From the NCBI GenBank assembly GCA_016919605.1, contig JACXTQ010000249.1:1-6293 (forward strand): 6,293 nt of DNA, written 5' to 3'. Under the pieces are notes generated by a model, which ran no database searches, was not told the DNA's origin, and worked only from the letters and a program-made list of their open reading frames with translations. Within the stretch, counting starts at the first letter, position 1, and every line of letters starts with the position of its first letter. Source of the stretch: Methylovulum sp. (lineage in GTDB: Bacteria > Pseudomonadota > Gammaproteobacteria > Methylococcales > Methylomonadaceae). This document shows, piece by piece, positions 1 to 4,754 of this stretch. The position numbers were made by a program, and so were the translations under genes.

Positions 1-833
1 CTGGCATCAATGTCGATGGCGGTCACAGATTGCAACTGCGGTTGCTGTTCAAGGATATGCGCGGTTTTGCCGCCTGGGGCGGCGCAGACATCCAGCACCC
101 GTTGTCCGGCTTGCAAATCCAACAGCCCCGCCGCCAATTGCGCCGCCGTATCTTGCACGGACACCGCCCCATTGGCAAAATCAGGCAACTCGTCCACCAC
201 CACCGCTTTGTCAAGGACTAACGCCGACGGGCAAAAATCTAAGGCACTGGCAGCGATGCCGCAGCTTGCCAATTGTTGCAAATACGCCGCGCTATCGATT
301 TTCAGGATGTTGACGCGCAAGGCCATCGGGGCTTGCTGGTTGTTGGCATCCAGTATTTGCGCCGCCTGTTGGGGCCAGTCGTGGCGGATATGGGCGATCA
401 GCCAGTCGGGGTGGCTGGTCGCCGCCGAGTCCAGTTGCTGGCAATGGGCATCCAAGCGTTCGGCTTCGCGCAGGTAAGTTCTCAGCAAGGCGTTAATCAA
501 GCCTTTGGCCCAGGTTTTCTTGCGGATGGCGAAAACGGTTTCAGAAACGGCGGCATGGGGCTTGACGCGCATGAATTTTAGCTGGTACAGGCCGATCAGG
601 GCCAGTGCTTTAATTTCAATGTCTTTAAGCGGCTTGTCGGCCAGTTCGTTTAAGATAGCGTCCAGTTGGTGGTAGTGCCTACAGACACCGTAGCAGAGCA
701 TTTGGATAAAAGCGCGGTCTTGGTGGGACGCGACGTTGGTTAAAGTAGTATCAAGGCTTGCCGTTAACGAATGCCCGTTATCCATGACATCGGCAAGTAC
801 CCGTGCAGCGATGGTGCGTGTATTAATGCTCAA
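1..833 (-). CDS. rsmB: 16S rRNA (cytosine-967-C5)-methyltransferase RsmB, 3' part outside the window
   Basis: SAM-dependent RNA methyltransferase that makes m5C967 in 16S rRNA in the cytoplasm. I translated the minus strand by hand: 277 codons are open, without stops, to the window edge. E. coli RsmB has about 429 residues, so roughly the last third is missing. The N-terminal half is the NusB-like RNA-binding domain (DRAFIQMLCYGV near residues 39-50). The methyltransferase domain follows, with a QDTAAQL helix and the SAM-binding motif I DVCAAPGGKT at residues 248-257. The catalytic cysteine motifs would lie beyond the edge. The start is taken as TTG (833-831), which overlaps the fmt stop TGA. 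Reading begins LSINTRTIAARVLADV, which lines up with the E. coli N-terminus, and the first ATG (residue 17) would cut into the conserved domain. Last visible gene of the def-fmt-rsmB operon and probably translationally coupled to fmt. Identity is secure; the start codon is inferred. Confidence 0.95.
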   Translation of the reverse strand, partial: MSINTRTIAARVLADVMDNGHSLTASLDTTLTNVASHQDRAFIQMLCYGVCRHYHQLDAILNELADKPLKDIEIKALALIGLYQLKFMRVKPHAAVSETVFAIRKKTWAKGLINALLRTYLREAERLDAHCQQLDSAATSHPDWLIAHIRHDWPQQAAQILDANNQQAPMALRVNILKIDSAAYLQQLASCGIAASALDFCPSALVLDKAVVVDELPDFANGAVSVQDTAAQLAAGLLDLQAGQRVLDVCAAPGGKTAHILEQQPQLQSVTAIDIDA

Positions 834-1768
834 CCCAGTAGTGCCCCGTTGACATCGTGTGCGTTGAGAAAGGCCTCAACAGCCATGCGTTTGCCTCCCG
901 GCAATTGTATTTCCAGCAAGCGTAACACGCCATCGCCCGTTTGCACATCCAGATGTTTATGGGCACTTACGACCCTGCCCGGTGCTGCACCAGCATCTAT
1001 GATGGAGTTGCCTAAGGCTTCGGCACGCCAAATGCGCAGCACTTCACCACGGTAAAGCGTTTGCGCCACTGGCCACGCATTCAGGCCGCGCACTTTGCGG
1101 GCGATGGCTTCGGCGGGTTGCGCCCAATCAATGACGGCTTCGCTTTTGTCGAGTTTTTCGGCGTAAGTGACCAAGGCTTCGGCTTGCGGTTCGGCTTGCA
1201 CCGTGCCTTGCTCCAGTTGCCCCAGCACCGTGGCCAGCGCGGTGGCCCCCAAGCCCGACAGACGGTCATGAAGGCTGCTGGAGGTGTCGGCCTCGCCAAT
1301 CGGGCAGACTTCTTTATGGAGCATGGCACCCGCATCCAATTTAAGGACAAGCTGGATGATGGTGACTCCGGTTTGTGCGTCTCCGGCCAGCACCGCCCTT
1401 TGGATAGGGGCGGCGCCGCGCCAGCGCGGCAACAGGGAGCCGTGGACGTTCAGACAGCCCAGTTTTGGCGCATCCAAGACGCTTTGTGGCAAAATGATGC
1501 CATAGGCCACCACCACCATCAGGTCGGCGTTAAAACTGCGTAGCTGTTGCAGGTCTGCGTCCGCCTTAAAGTTTAGCGGCTGCAAGACCGGGATGTTGGC
1601 GGCCATCGCCACTTGCTTGACGGGGCTAGGTTGCAGGTGGCGACCCCGCCCGGCGGGGCGGTCAGGTTGGGTGTAGACGGCGCAAACTTCATGGTCTGAA
1701 GCGAGCAGCATTTGCAGGCTAGGCACGGCAAACTCAGGCGTTCCGGCAAAAATAATGTTCATGCTCAA
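830..1768 (-). CDS. fmt: Methionyl-tRNA formyltransferase
   Basis: Transfers a formyl group from 10-formyl-tetrahydrofolate to Met-tRNAfMet to make the bacterial initiator tRNA; cytoplasmic. The full-length protein is 312 residues, usual for the family. The N-terminal Rossmann-type domain begins NIIFAGTPEFAVP. The signature NVHGSLLPRWRGAAPIQR holds catalytic Asn107 and His109, and Asp145 lies in KLDAGAML; these match N106, H108 and D144 of E. coli. The C-terminal OB-like domain ends around LLEIQLPGGKRM. The start is either TTG (1768-1766), overlapping the def stop TGA, or the ATG two codons later (1762-1760). TTG has a GGA six bases upstream and fits the operon's other starts, so I prefer it, but this is not settled. 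Its product acts just upstream of deformylase, the preceding gene. Confidence 0.97.
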   Translation of the reverse strand: MSMNIIFAGTPEFAVPSLQMLLASDHEVCAVYTQPDRPAGRGRHLQPSPVKQVAMAANIPVLQPLNFKADADLQQLRSFNADLMVVVAYGIILPQSVLDAPKLGCLNVHGSLLPRWRGAAPIQRAVLAGDAQTGVTIIQLVLKLDAGAMLHKEVCPIGEADTSSSLHDRLSGLGATALATVLGQLEQGTVQAEPQAEALVTYAEKLDKSEAVIDWAQPAEAIARKVRGLNAWPVAQTLYRGEVLRIWRAEALGNSIIDAGAAPGRVVSAHKHLDVQTGDGVLRLLEIQLPGGKRMAVEAFLNAHDVNGALLG

Positions 1769-2271
1769 CTTTTTTCCAGTTTATGAAGCTTTTCCAGTTT
1801 CTTTTTGATACGTTGGCGTTTTAACGGTGACAAGTAATCGACGAACAATTTGCCTTCCAGATGGTCCATTTCGTGTTGGATGCACACCGCCAGCAACTCC
1901 CGCGCTTCCAGCTCAAATTCGCGGCCCTCACGGTCTAAGGCTTTAACCTTAATATGCTCGGCGCGTTGCACCTTTTCATAAAAGCTGGGTACGGACAAAC
2001 ACCCCTCTTCCGACTCCTTAACCCCATCTTTTTCAATAATTCGCGGGTTAATCAGGCAAATGGGCGCGGTTTTTTCGTCGCTGATGTCCATAACGATGAC
2101 GCGCTTATGGACATTGACCTGGGTGGCGGCCAAGCCGACACCTTTGGCGGCGTACATGGTTTCCAGCATATCATCGACCAATTTCTTGGTCTGCTGGTCG
2201 ATTTTCTCGACAACCGCCGCCTTTTTGCGCAAACGTTCGTCAGGAAATTCGAGAATAGTTAGAATACTCAA
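1765..2271 (-). CDS. def: Peptide deformylase
   Basis: Metalloenzyme that removes the N-formyl group from nascent proteins at the ribosome. The 168 residues match the usual length (E. coli 169). All three family motifs are present: GVGLAATQ at 44-51, EGCLS at 89-93 with metal ligand Cys91, and HEMDH at 133-137 with ligands His133 and His137 and catalytic Glu134. The basic tail (KRQRIKKKLEKLHKLEKS) is normal for proteobacterial enzymes. The frame stays open upstream to an ATG at 2379, but those 36 extra codons match nothing in the family. I chose TTG (2271-2269), giving MSILTILEFPDERLRKK, which aligns with E. coli from residue 1 and has GGAGAG four bases upstream. First gene of the operon; its stop overlaps the fmt TTG start. 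Confidence 0.97.
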   Translation of the reverse strand: MSILTILEFPDERLRKKAAVVEKIDQQTKKLVDDMLETMYAAKGVGLAATQVNVHKRVIVMDISDEKTAPICLINPRIIEKDGVKESEEGCLSVPSFYEKVQRAEHIKVKALDREGREFELEARELLAVCIQHEMDHLEGKLFVDYLSPLKRQRIKKKLEKLHKLEKS

Positions 2272-2275
2272 CAAA

Positions 2276-2281
2276 CTCTCC
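2276..2281 (-). promoter_or_regulatory. Shine-Dalgarno site that fixes the def start
   Basis: GGAGAG on the minus strand is followed by TTTG and then TTG. This spacing supports TTG at 2271 as the def start rather than the upstream in-frame ATG at 2379. Just upstream, TATTAT (2285-2290) or TATAGT (2282-2287), with TTTAGA (2306-2311), could be a weak promoter. The first pairing has a 15-base spacer and the second 18, and either would leave a very short leader, so I do not call the promoter. Confidence 0.7.
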
Positions 2282-2379
2282 ACTATAATAATTGAATACT
2301 GGAATTCTAAACGTTTTTGTTCTGTCTGGAAACTGGCTAATGATAGCGGCTTAGAGGCTTTAGCTCTTTTGTGCCACAT

Positions 2380-2398
2380 TTAGGGGGGTATCCCCTAA
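2380..2398. repeat. Perfect 7-bp hairpin TTAGGGG/CCCCTAA at the operon-array boundary
   Basis: TTAGGGG, a GGTAT loop and CCCCTAA form a perfect inverted repeat about 110 bases upstream of the def start. There is no T-run on either side, so it does not look like an intrinsic terminator. Its left part, TTAGGGGGGTAT, recurs on the opposite strand near 5797-5808 with one extra G. The two copies thus face each other across the accessory block. Function unknown; it may mark the edge of the inserted segment. Confidence 0.5.
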
Positions 2399-2603
2399 TA
2401 CATCATAAAGGGGAAGCTATGAGCGGTGCGGCGTATATTTGCCAAAATCGACACGGTACTTTATGCAAGGCCTGTGCAGTTACGGGAACACTTTAAAAAT
2501 AAAAAGGAGGTCAGGAGATCATTACGAACCGACAGATAGTAAGCTTAACCGAAAGCCCACCAAGGATGGAAGCGGCTAACCGGATTGCCAAGCTACCACA
2601 CAT
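2399..2603. other. Boundary region with no convincing gene
   Basis: About 205 bases between the hairpin and the yoeB stop. On the plus strand GGGGAAG precedes ATG at 2419, which opens only 25 codons (MSGAAYICQNRHGT...). A perfect AAGGAGGT (2505-2512) is followed by no ATG at usable distance; only ATC (2518) or ATT (2521) could start the 29-codon frame ending at 2610. On the minus strand, where an attC would be expected after yoeB, GTTAAGC fits the GTTRRRY core (plus positions 2543-2549), but the paired left end is only the imperfect GCTTGGC. I see decayed sequence and no supported RNA gene or terminator. Confidence 0.4.
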
Positions 2604-2858
2604 TCAATAATGGTAACGGCATTGGACAATAACCCATTCAGTTTCGACAAAAGTGTAAACCAACCGATGTTCGTCATTGATCCGGCGCGACCAAAAGCCG
2701 GAAAACTGATGTTTGAGCGGCTCAGGCTTGCCTATCCCTGCAAATGGACTGCGTTGGATGTCTTTAATAAGCGCATTAATGCGTTTTAGGATTTGCTTAT
2801 CGGTTTCCTGCCAATAAAGGTAATCCTGCCATGCCCGTTCACGAAAACTAACCATCAT
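2604..2858 (-). CDS. yoeB: YoeB-family toxin (ribosome-dependent mRNA endonuclease)
   Basis: Toxin of a type II TA pair; YoeB cleaves mRNA in the ribosomal A site and so blocks translation. The 84-residue protein equals E. coli YoeB in length, and stretches such as DYLYWQETDK, KPEPLKH, SGFWSRRI and EHRLVY are near-identical from memory. The catalytic residues fall at the same positions: Glu46, Arg65, and the C-terminal His83-Tyr84 in CRYHY. It appears intact. The ATG (2858-2856) overlaps the antitoxin stop as ATGA; a second ATG follows directly and could also be used. It is co-transcribed behind yefM and lies directly downstream of an attC-like site, so it looks like cassette cargo. Confidence 0.96.
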   Translation of the reverse strand: MMVSFRERAWQDYLYWQETDKQILKRINALIKDIQRSPFAGIGKPEPLKHQFSGFWSRRINDEHRLVYTFVETEWVIVQCRYHY

Positions 2859-3112
2859 TCTTCAATTAAAGCCTGTTTGACCAGATTGCTGCGTTGGGCA
2901 ATGTCTTCCACGGCTTGCAGCAAATCTTTGGCATTGGCAGGTGAGCGGGTCAGGTATTCGGTTTCTTGCCACGCATTAAAGTCCTCAAGGCTGATTAAAA
3001 CCACTGCTTTATGGTTTTCATGGGTGATAATGAGGGGTTCGTGGTTATCGCTCACTTCATCCATGAAATGGACAAAGTTTTGTATGGCTTGATTAAAATT
3101 AATGGCTTGCAT
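2855..3112 (-). CDS. yefM: YefM/Phd-family antitoxin
   Basis: Antitoxin partner of the adjacent YoeB. In this family the N-terminal half dimerises and binds operator DNA, while the flexible C-terminus wraps the toxin. Of the 85 residues, 1-55 show the Phd/YefM pattern: an early helix, then HEPLIITHENHKAVVLISLEDFNAW. The C-terminal part (QAVEDIAQRSNLVKQALIEE) is the helical toxin-binding tail. The ATG start lies 19 bases after the GTTGGAC core of the preceding attC-like site, as is typical for the first codon of an integron cassette gene. No strong Shine-Dalgarno is seen. It probably autoregulates with YoeB; a palindrome lies 41 bases upstream. Confidence 0.94.
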   Translation of the reverse strand: MQAINFNQAIQNFVHFMDEVSDNHEPLIITHENHKAVVLISLEDFNAWQETEYLTRSPANAKDLLQAVEDIAQRSNLVKQALIEE

Positions 3113-3131
3113 CAGTGATATTCTCTACTGT

Positions 3132-3223
3132 GTCCAACGTTATTGGATAGAATTGGCTAGTTTAGCCAAATATAAAAAAGTGACCCGCCGCTTTTTTGAA
3201 AAAGCATGGCTGGCTTGTTGGGC
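3132..3223 (-). other. Integron attC-like recombination site after hicAB
   Basis: Read on the minus strand, the site starts with GCCCAAC (RYYYAAC consensus) and ends with GTTGGAC (GTTRRRY consensus); the end cores pair at 6 of 7 positions over 92 bases. Its first 17 bases, GCCCAACAAGCCAGCCA, are identical to those of the clearer attC at 4627-4754. The inner arms are less regular: there is an A/T hairpin (GCTTTTT...AAAAAGC) and a palindrome TTGGCTA/TAGCCAA. It starts 28 bases after the hicB stop. The weak L-box pairing makes it a probable site, perhaps partly eroded. Confidence 0.65.
3153..3169. promoter_or_regulatory. Palindrome upstream of yefM, possible operator
   Basis: TTGGCTA, three bases, TAGCCAA: a perfect 7-bp inverted repeat 41 bases before the yefM start and inside the attC-like site. 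A second inverted repeat, TCCAA/TTGGA (3133-3147), lies closer to the gene and overlaps the attC core. Either could bind the YefM-YoeB complex, which is known to repress its own promoter, or could simply be part of the attC fold. No good -10/-35 pair was found here. Confidence 0.35.
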
Positions 3224-3251
3224 TATACGCAGTGAACGGTGAAAACACCCG

Positions 3252-3584
3252 TCAAACATTAACCTCACGGCTCAACGCCTCAATAGCCCATTGGTTAAGG
3301 CTTTTGCCAACGGCTTGCGCCTTGACTAAGGCTGCCGCATGAAGCTCTGGTGGAACCCTAAGCAAAAGCTTGCCACTAGCTGGTTTTTCAGGTGATTTAC
3401 CTATTTTTTCGCAGGCCTCAAGGTAATCATCCACAGCTTCTTCAAATGAGGTGCGTAGATCGGCAACATTATCGGCGTGAAAACCAATAATATCTTGGAT
3501 GCCAAGCAACCTGCCCACTAAGCTATTGTCACGGTCATCGAAATCAATGCGGGCGGTATAGCCCTTGTAAGTCAGCGTGTTCAT
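3252..3584 (-). CDS. hicB: HicB-family antitoxin
   Basis: Antitoxin of the HicAB type II TA pair; it neutralises HicA and, through its DNA-binding tail, represses the operon. Of the 110 residues, 1-60 form the HicB partial RNase H-like fold (YKGYTARIDFDDRDNSLVGRLLGI, then FHADNVADLRTSFEEAVDDYL). Residues 70-106 (SGKLLLRVPPELHAAALVKA, then KSLNQWAIEALS) read as a ribbon-helix-helix domain, the Arc-like form of HicB. The ATG overlaps the hicA stop as ATGA, so the two are coupled. The order toxin then antitoxin is normal for hicAB. An attC-like site begins 28 bases after the stop. It appears intact. Confidence 0.93.
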   Translation of the reverse strand: MNTLTYKGYTARIDFDDRDNSLVGRLLGIQDIIGFHADNVADLRTSFEEAVDDYLEACEKIGKSPEKPASGKLLLRVPPELHAAALVKAQAVGKSLNQWAIEALSREVNV

Positions 3585-3835
3585 GGTTTAACTCCAATAG
3601 CAGTCAAAAAATCGCGGGCTTGTTCGACTTGATAAGGCTTGGCTTCCTTGGCGGGGTGCGGGCGATGGAAAGCGGTGATTCTGCCATTGAATTCAAAACG
3701 GACACGAGAACCACGGCCTTCGATAATCCGGCAACCCAGAGCGATGAATAGGTTTTTTATACGCGCCCATTCGAGTGTGGCGGTGGTTGGTTTGGTAAAG
3801 ATGGCTTGCAAAGTTTTTGTGTGTTTAGCATTCAT
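3581..3835 (-). CDS. hicA: HicA-family toxin (mRNA interferase)
   Basis: Toxin of the HicAB pair: a small double-stranded-RNA-binding-fold ribonuclease that cleaves mRNA. With the ATG start the protein is 84 residues. That is longer than E. coli HicA (58) but normal for the subgroup with an N-terminal extension that pairs with ribbon-helix-helix HicB. The core LGCRIIEGRGSRVRFEFNG, followed by FHRPHPAKEAKPYQVEQARDF, has the expected Gly-Ser-Arg turn and the His of FHRPHP, the likely catalytic histidine. The frame is open to a TTG at 3853 (MIALTVM...), with a GTG at 3838-3836. I chose ATG 3835 because MNAKHTKTLQAIF fits the subgroup's N-terminus. No clear Shine-Dalgarno is seen. Confidence 0.92.
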   Translation of the reverse strand: MNAKHTKTLQAIFTKPTTATLEWARIKNLFIALGCRIIEGRGSRVRFEFNGRITAFHRPHPAKEAKPYQVEQARDFLTAIGVKP

Positions 3836-3845
3836 CACGGTTAAT

Positions 3846-3907
3846 GCTATCAAAAAACGATAGTAATGAAAACTAATTTAGCAGCACTGTGCTATCGAAT
3901 TGCTAAA
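3846..3907. promoter_or_regulatory. Inverted repeats upstream of hicA, candidate HicB operators
   Basis: Three nested repeats lie just before hicA: CTATC/GATAG around 7 bases (3847-3863), the 11-base palindrome AGCACTGTGCT (3883-3893), and TTTAGCA/TGCTAAA arms (3877-3883 and 3901-3907). GCTATC occurs twice (3846 and 3891), 45 bases apart. HicB proteins with a ribbon-helix-helix domain bind such sites at their own promoter. I could not fix a convincing -10/-35 pair. Regulatory role is inferred from position and symmetry. Confidence 0.45.
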
Positions 3908-3978
3908 CTGATCCCCAATAGCCTTATTATGATTGTTTAAACACACCTGCTAGATAGGGCAAAATCCAGACGCGTAAT

Positions 3979-4272
3979 TTAAAGTCTGCCCAGCCAGTAA
4001 AGAGGGCGGCAGCGATGGTGTGCAACCGCAAGGATTTGAATGCCGCCTTCAACTTCCCGAAAAATGACGTTGTAAGGAAAACCCTGAACTCTTGCCTTGC
4101 GAATGGCGGGTGGAAATTCAGTTCGGTAGCGTGCGGGCATTGCACAGACACTGGCAACCACCGCTTTAACTGCCTCATGGAAACGCGTTCCGAGTTCTGT
4201 ACGCAGAGATTTGTAAAACGCAACATGTTCAGCATATTCTGCTACAGCCTCAGGATGAAAGGCATATATCAT
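3979..4272 (-). CDS. RelE/ParE-superfamily toxin
   Basis: Toxin of a second type II TA pair. The 97-residue protein has the RelE/ParE layout. Two N-terminal helices (HPEAVAEYAEHVAFYKSL, then LGTRFHEAVKAVVASV) are followed by the beta-sheet core RKARVQGFPYNVIFREVEGG, then IQILAVAHHRCRPLYWLGRL. The end AVAHHRCRPLYW is the conserved terminal strand of the 'plasmid stabilisation' ParE-like group. ParE members poison gyrase while RelE members cut mRNA; the sequence does not decide which applies. The ATG overlaps the antitoxin stop as ATGA. It appears intact. An overlapping frame at 3927-4235 is a shadow. Confidence 0.9.
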   Translation of the reverse strand: MIYAFHPEAVAEYAEHVAFYKSLRTELGTRFHEAVKAVVASVCAMPARYRTEFPPAIRKARVQGFPYNVIFREVEGGIQILAVAHHRCRPLYWLGRL

Positions 4273-4493
4273 TGCAAAATTGCCTGGATTCTTCGTTCCA
4301 CTTCTTCGGAAGAAACAAGTTGGACAGTTCCATTGTCAATTTCTGAAGCTCGACGTTGCGCTTCTACAAGCCAGAGTTTTTCTATTTCTTGTTCCGATAA
4401 GGCATCCAAACTCGAAAGTAGCTTTTCGGCTAACCGTGCCCTATCTTCAATGGGTAGATGTAAAACTTCTTGTTCAATAGCTTGGATGTTCAT
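4269..4493 (-). CDS. Putative addiction-module antitoxin (TIGR02574-like)
   Basis: Small 74-residue, mostly helical and acidic protein placed directly before the ParE-like toxin. The pattern LPIEDRARLAEKLLSSLDAL, followed by EIEKLWLVEAQRRASEIDNG and SSEEVERRIQAIL, matches the 'putative addiction module component' family that pairs with ParE-like toxins. The N-terminal helices would serve DNA binding or dimerisation and the C-terminal half would bind the toxin; this split is inferred. The start is ATG at 4493; upstream sequence is T-rich and lacks a clear Shine-Dalgarno. The 133-base leader between the previous attC and this start is long enough to hold the module's own promoter, but none stands out. 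Confidence 0.87.
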   Translation of the reverse strand: MNIQAIEQEVLHLPIEDRARLAEKLLSSLDALSEQEIEKLWLVEAQRRASEIDNGTVQLVSSEEVERRIQAILQ

Positions 4494-4626
4494 AATTTAA
4501 AAAACCAAAAAGTTGTTTGTTTTTTTGAGTTCGCCAGTGGTGCAACAAATATAATCATTGGTTTTTTATTGAATACCATGCTTTTACTCGTTTGACCCAT
4601 TTCATTTGTTGGATGGTTGCTTTTTT

Positions 4627-4754
4627 GCCTAACGTTACGGTAAGGGGCGTGCCGCTAACGAAAGCCAAGCCAAGCGAGGCCACCAAACCTTGATAAAAAA
4701 CCAAACTTCAAAATCGCCTACGGGCGGCGCGTCCCTTTGGCTGGCTTGTTGGGC
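4627..4754 (-). other. Integron attC recombination site after the secreted-protein gene
   Basis: On the minus strand this 128-base site runs from GCCCAAC (RYYYAAC core) to GTTAGGC (GTTRRRY core); the cores pair at 6 of 7 positions. Inside, GGGACGCGCCGC (4724-4735) pairs with GCGGCACGCCCC (4644-4655) at 10 of 12 positions, as expected for the L boxes. The end CCTTACCGTAACGTTAGGC resembles the right end of classical attC sites. Polarity (cores after the gene stop) agrees with gene orientation. It is the best-formed attC in the window. A 76-codon frame running through it (4635-4865) is a by-product. Confidence 0.8.

Larger units (their letters stand above)
3138..4632 (-). mobile_element. Inferred integron cassette carrying two toxin-antitoxin modules
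   Basis: The limits follow the integron cut rule (between G and TT of GTTRRRY) at the two attC-like sites. The cassette begins with a 133-base leader, then holds the ParE-like antitoxin and toxin genes, then hicA and hicB, and ends in its own attC. All four genes have the same polarity as attC. Two full TA modules in one cassette is unusual. Either an attC between them (3854-3978) has been lost, or the pair was mobilised as one unit. Confidence 0.55.

Noticed and set aside
10..581. Long open frames on the plus strand (10-477, 273-581).
   Set aside because: They lie antisense to rsmB, whose minus-strand frame is clearly conserved. They are products of GC-rich codon use.
1061..1543. A 160-codon plus-strand frame across fmt.
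   Set aside because: Antisense shadow of a certain fmt gene, with no family features of its own.
2272..2379. An N-terminal extension of def to ATG 2379.
   Set aside because: The extra residues match nothing in the deformylase family, and a good Shine-Dalgarno lies before TTG 2271.
2419..2496. A 25-codon plus-strand ORF with a GGGGAAG site before its ATG.
   Set aside because: Too short, with no recognisable motif and no downstream partner. Noted within the boundary region only.
2543..2599. A possible third attC after yoeB, ending in GTTAAGC.
   Set aside because: The left core is GCTTGGC instead of RYYYAAC, and it lacks the shared 17-base block; pairing is too poor to call.
3224..3254. A small hairpin after hicB (ACGGGTG TTTT CACCGT) as terminator.
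   Set aside because: A bulged stem of about 6 bp with the T-run in the loop and none after it.
3927..4235. A 102-residue minus-strand frame over the ParE-like gene.
   Set aside because: It overlaps the toxin in another frame and has no family pattern.
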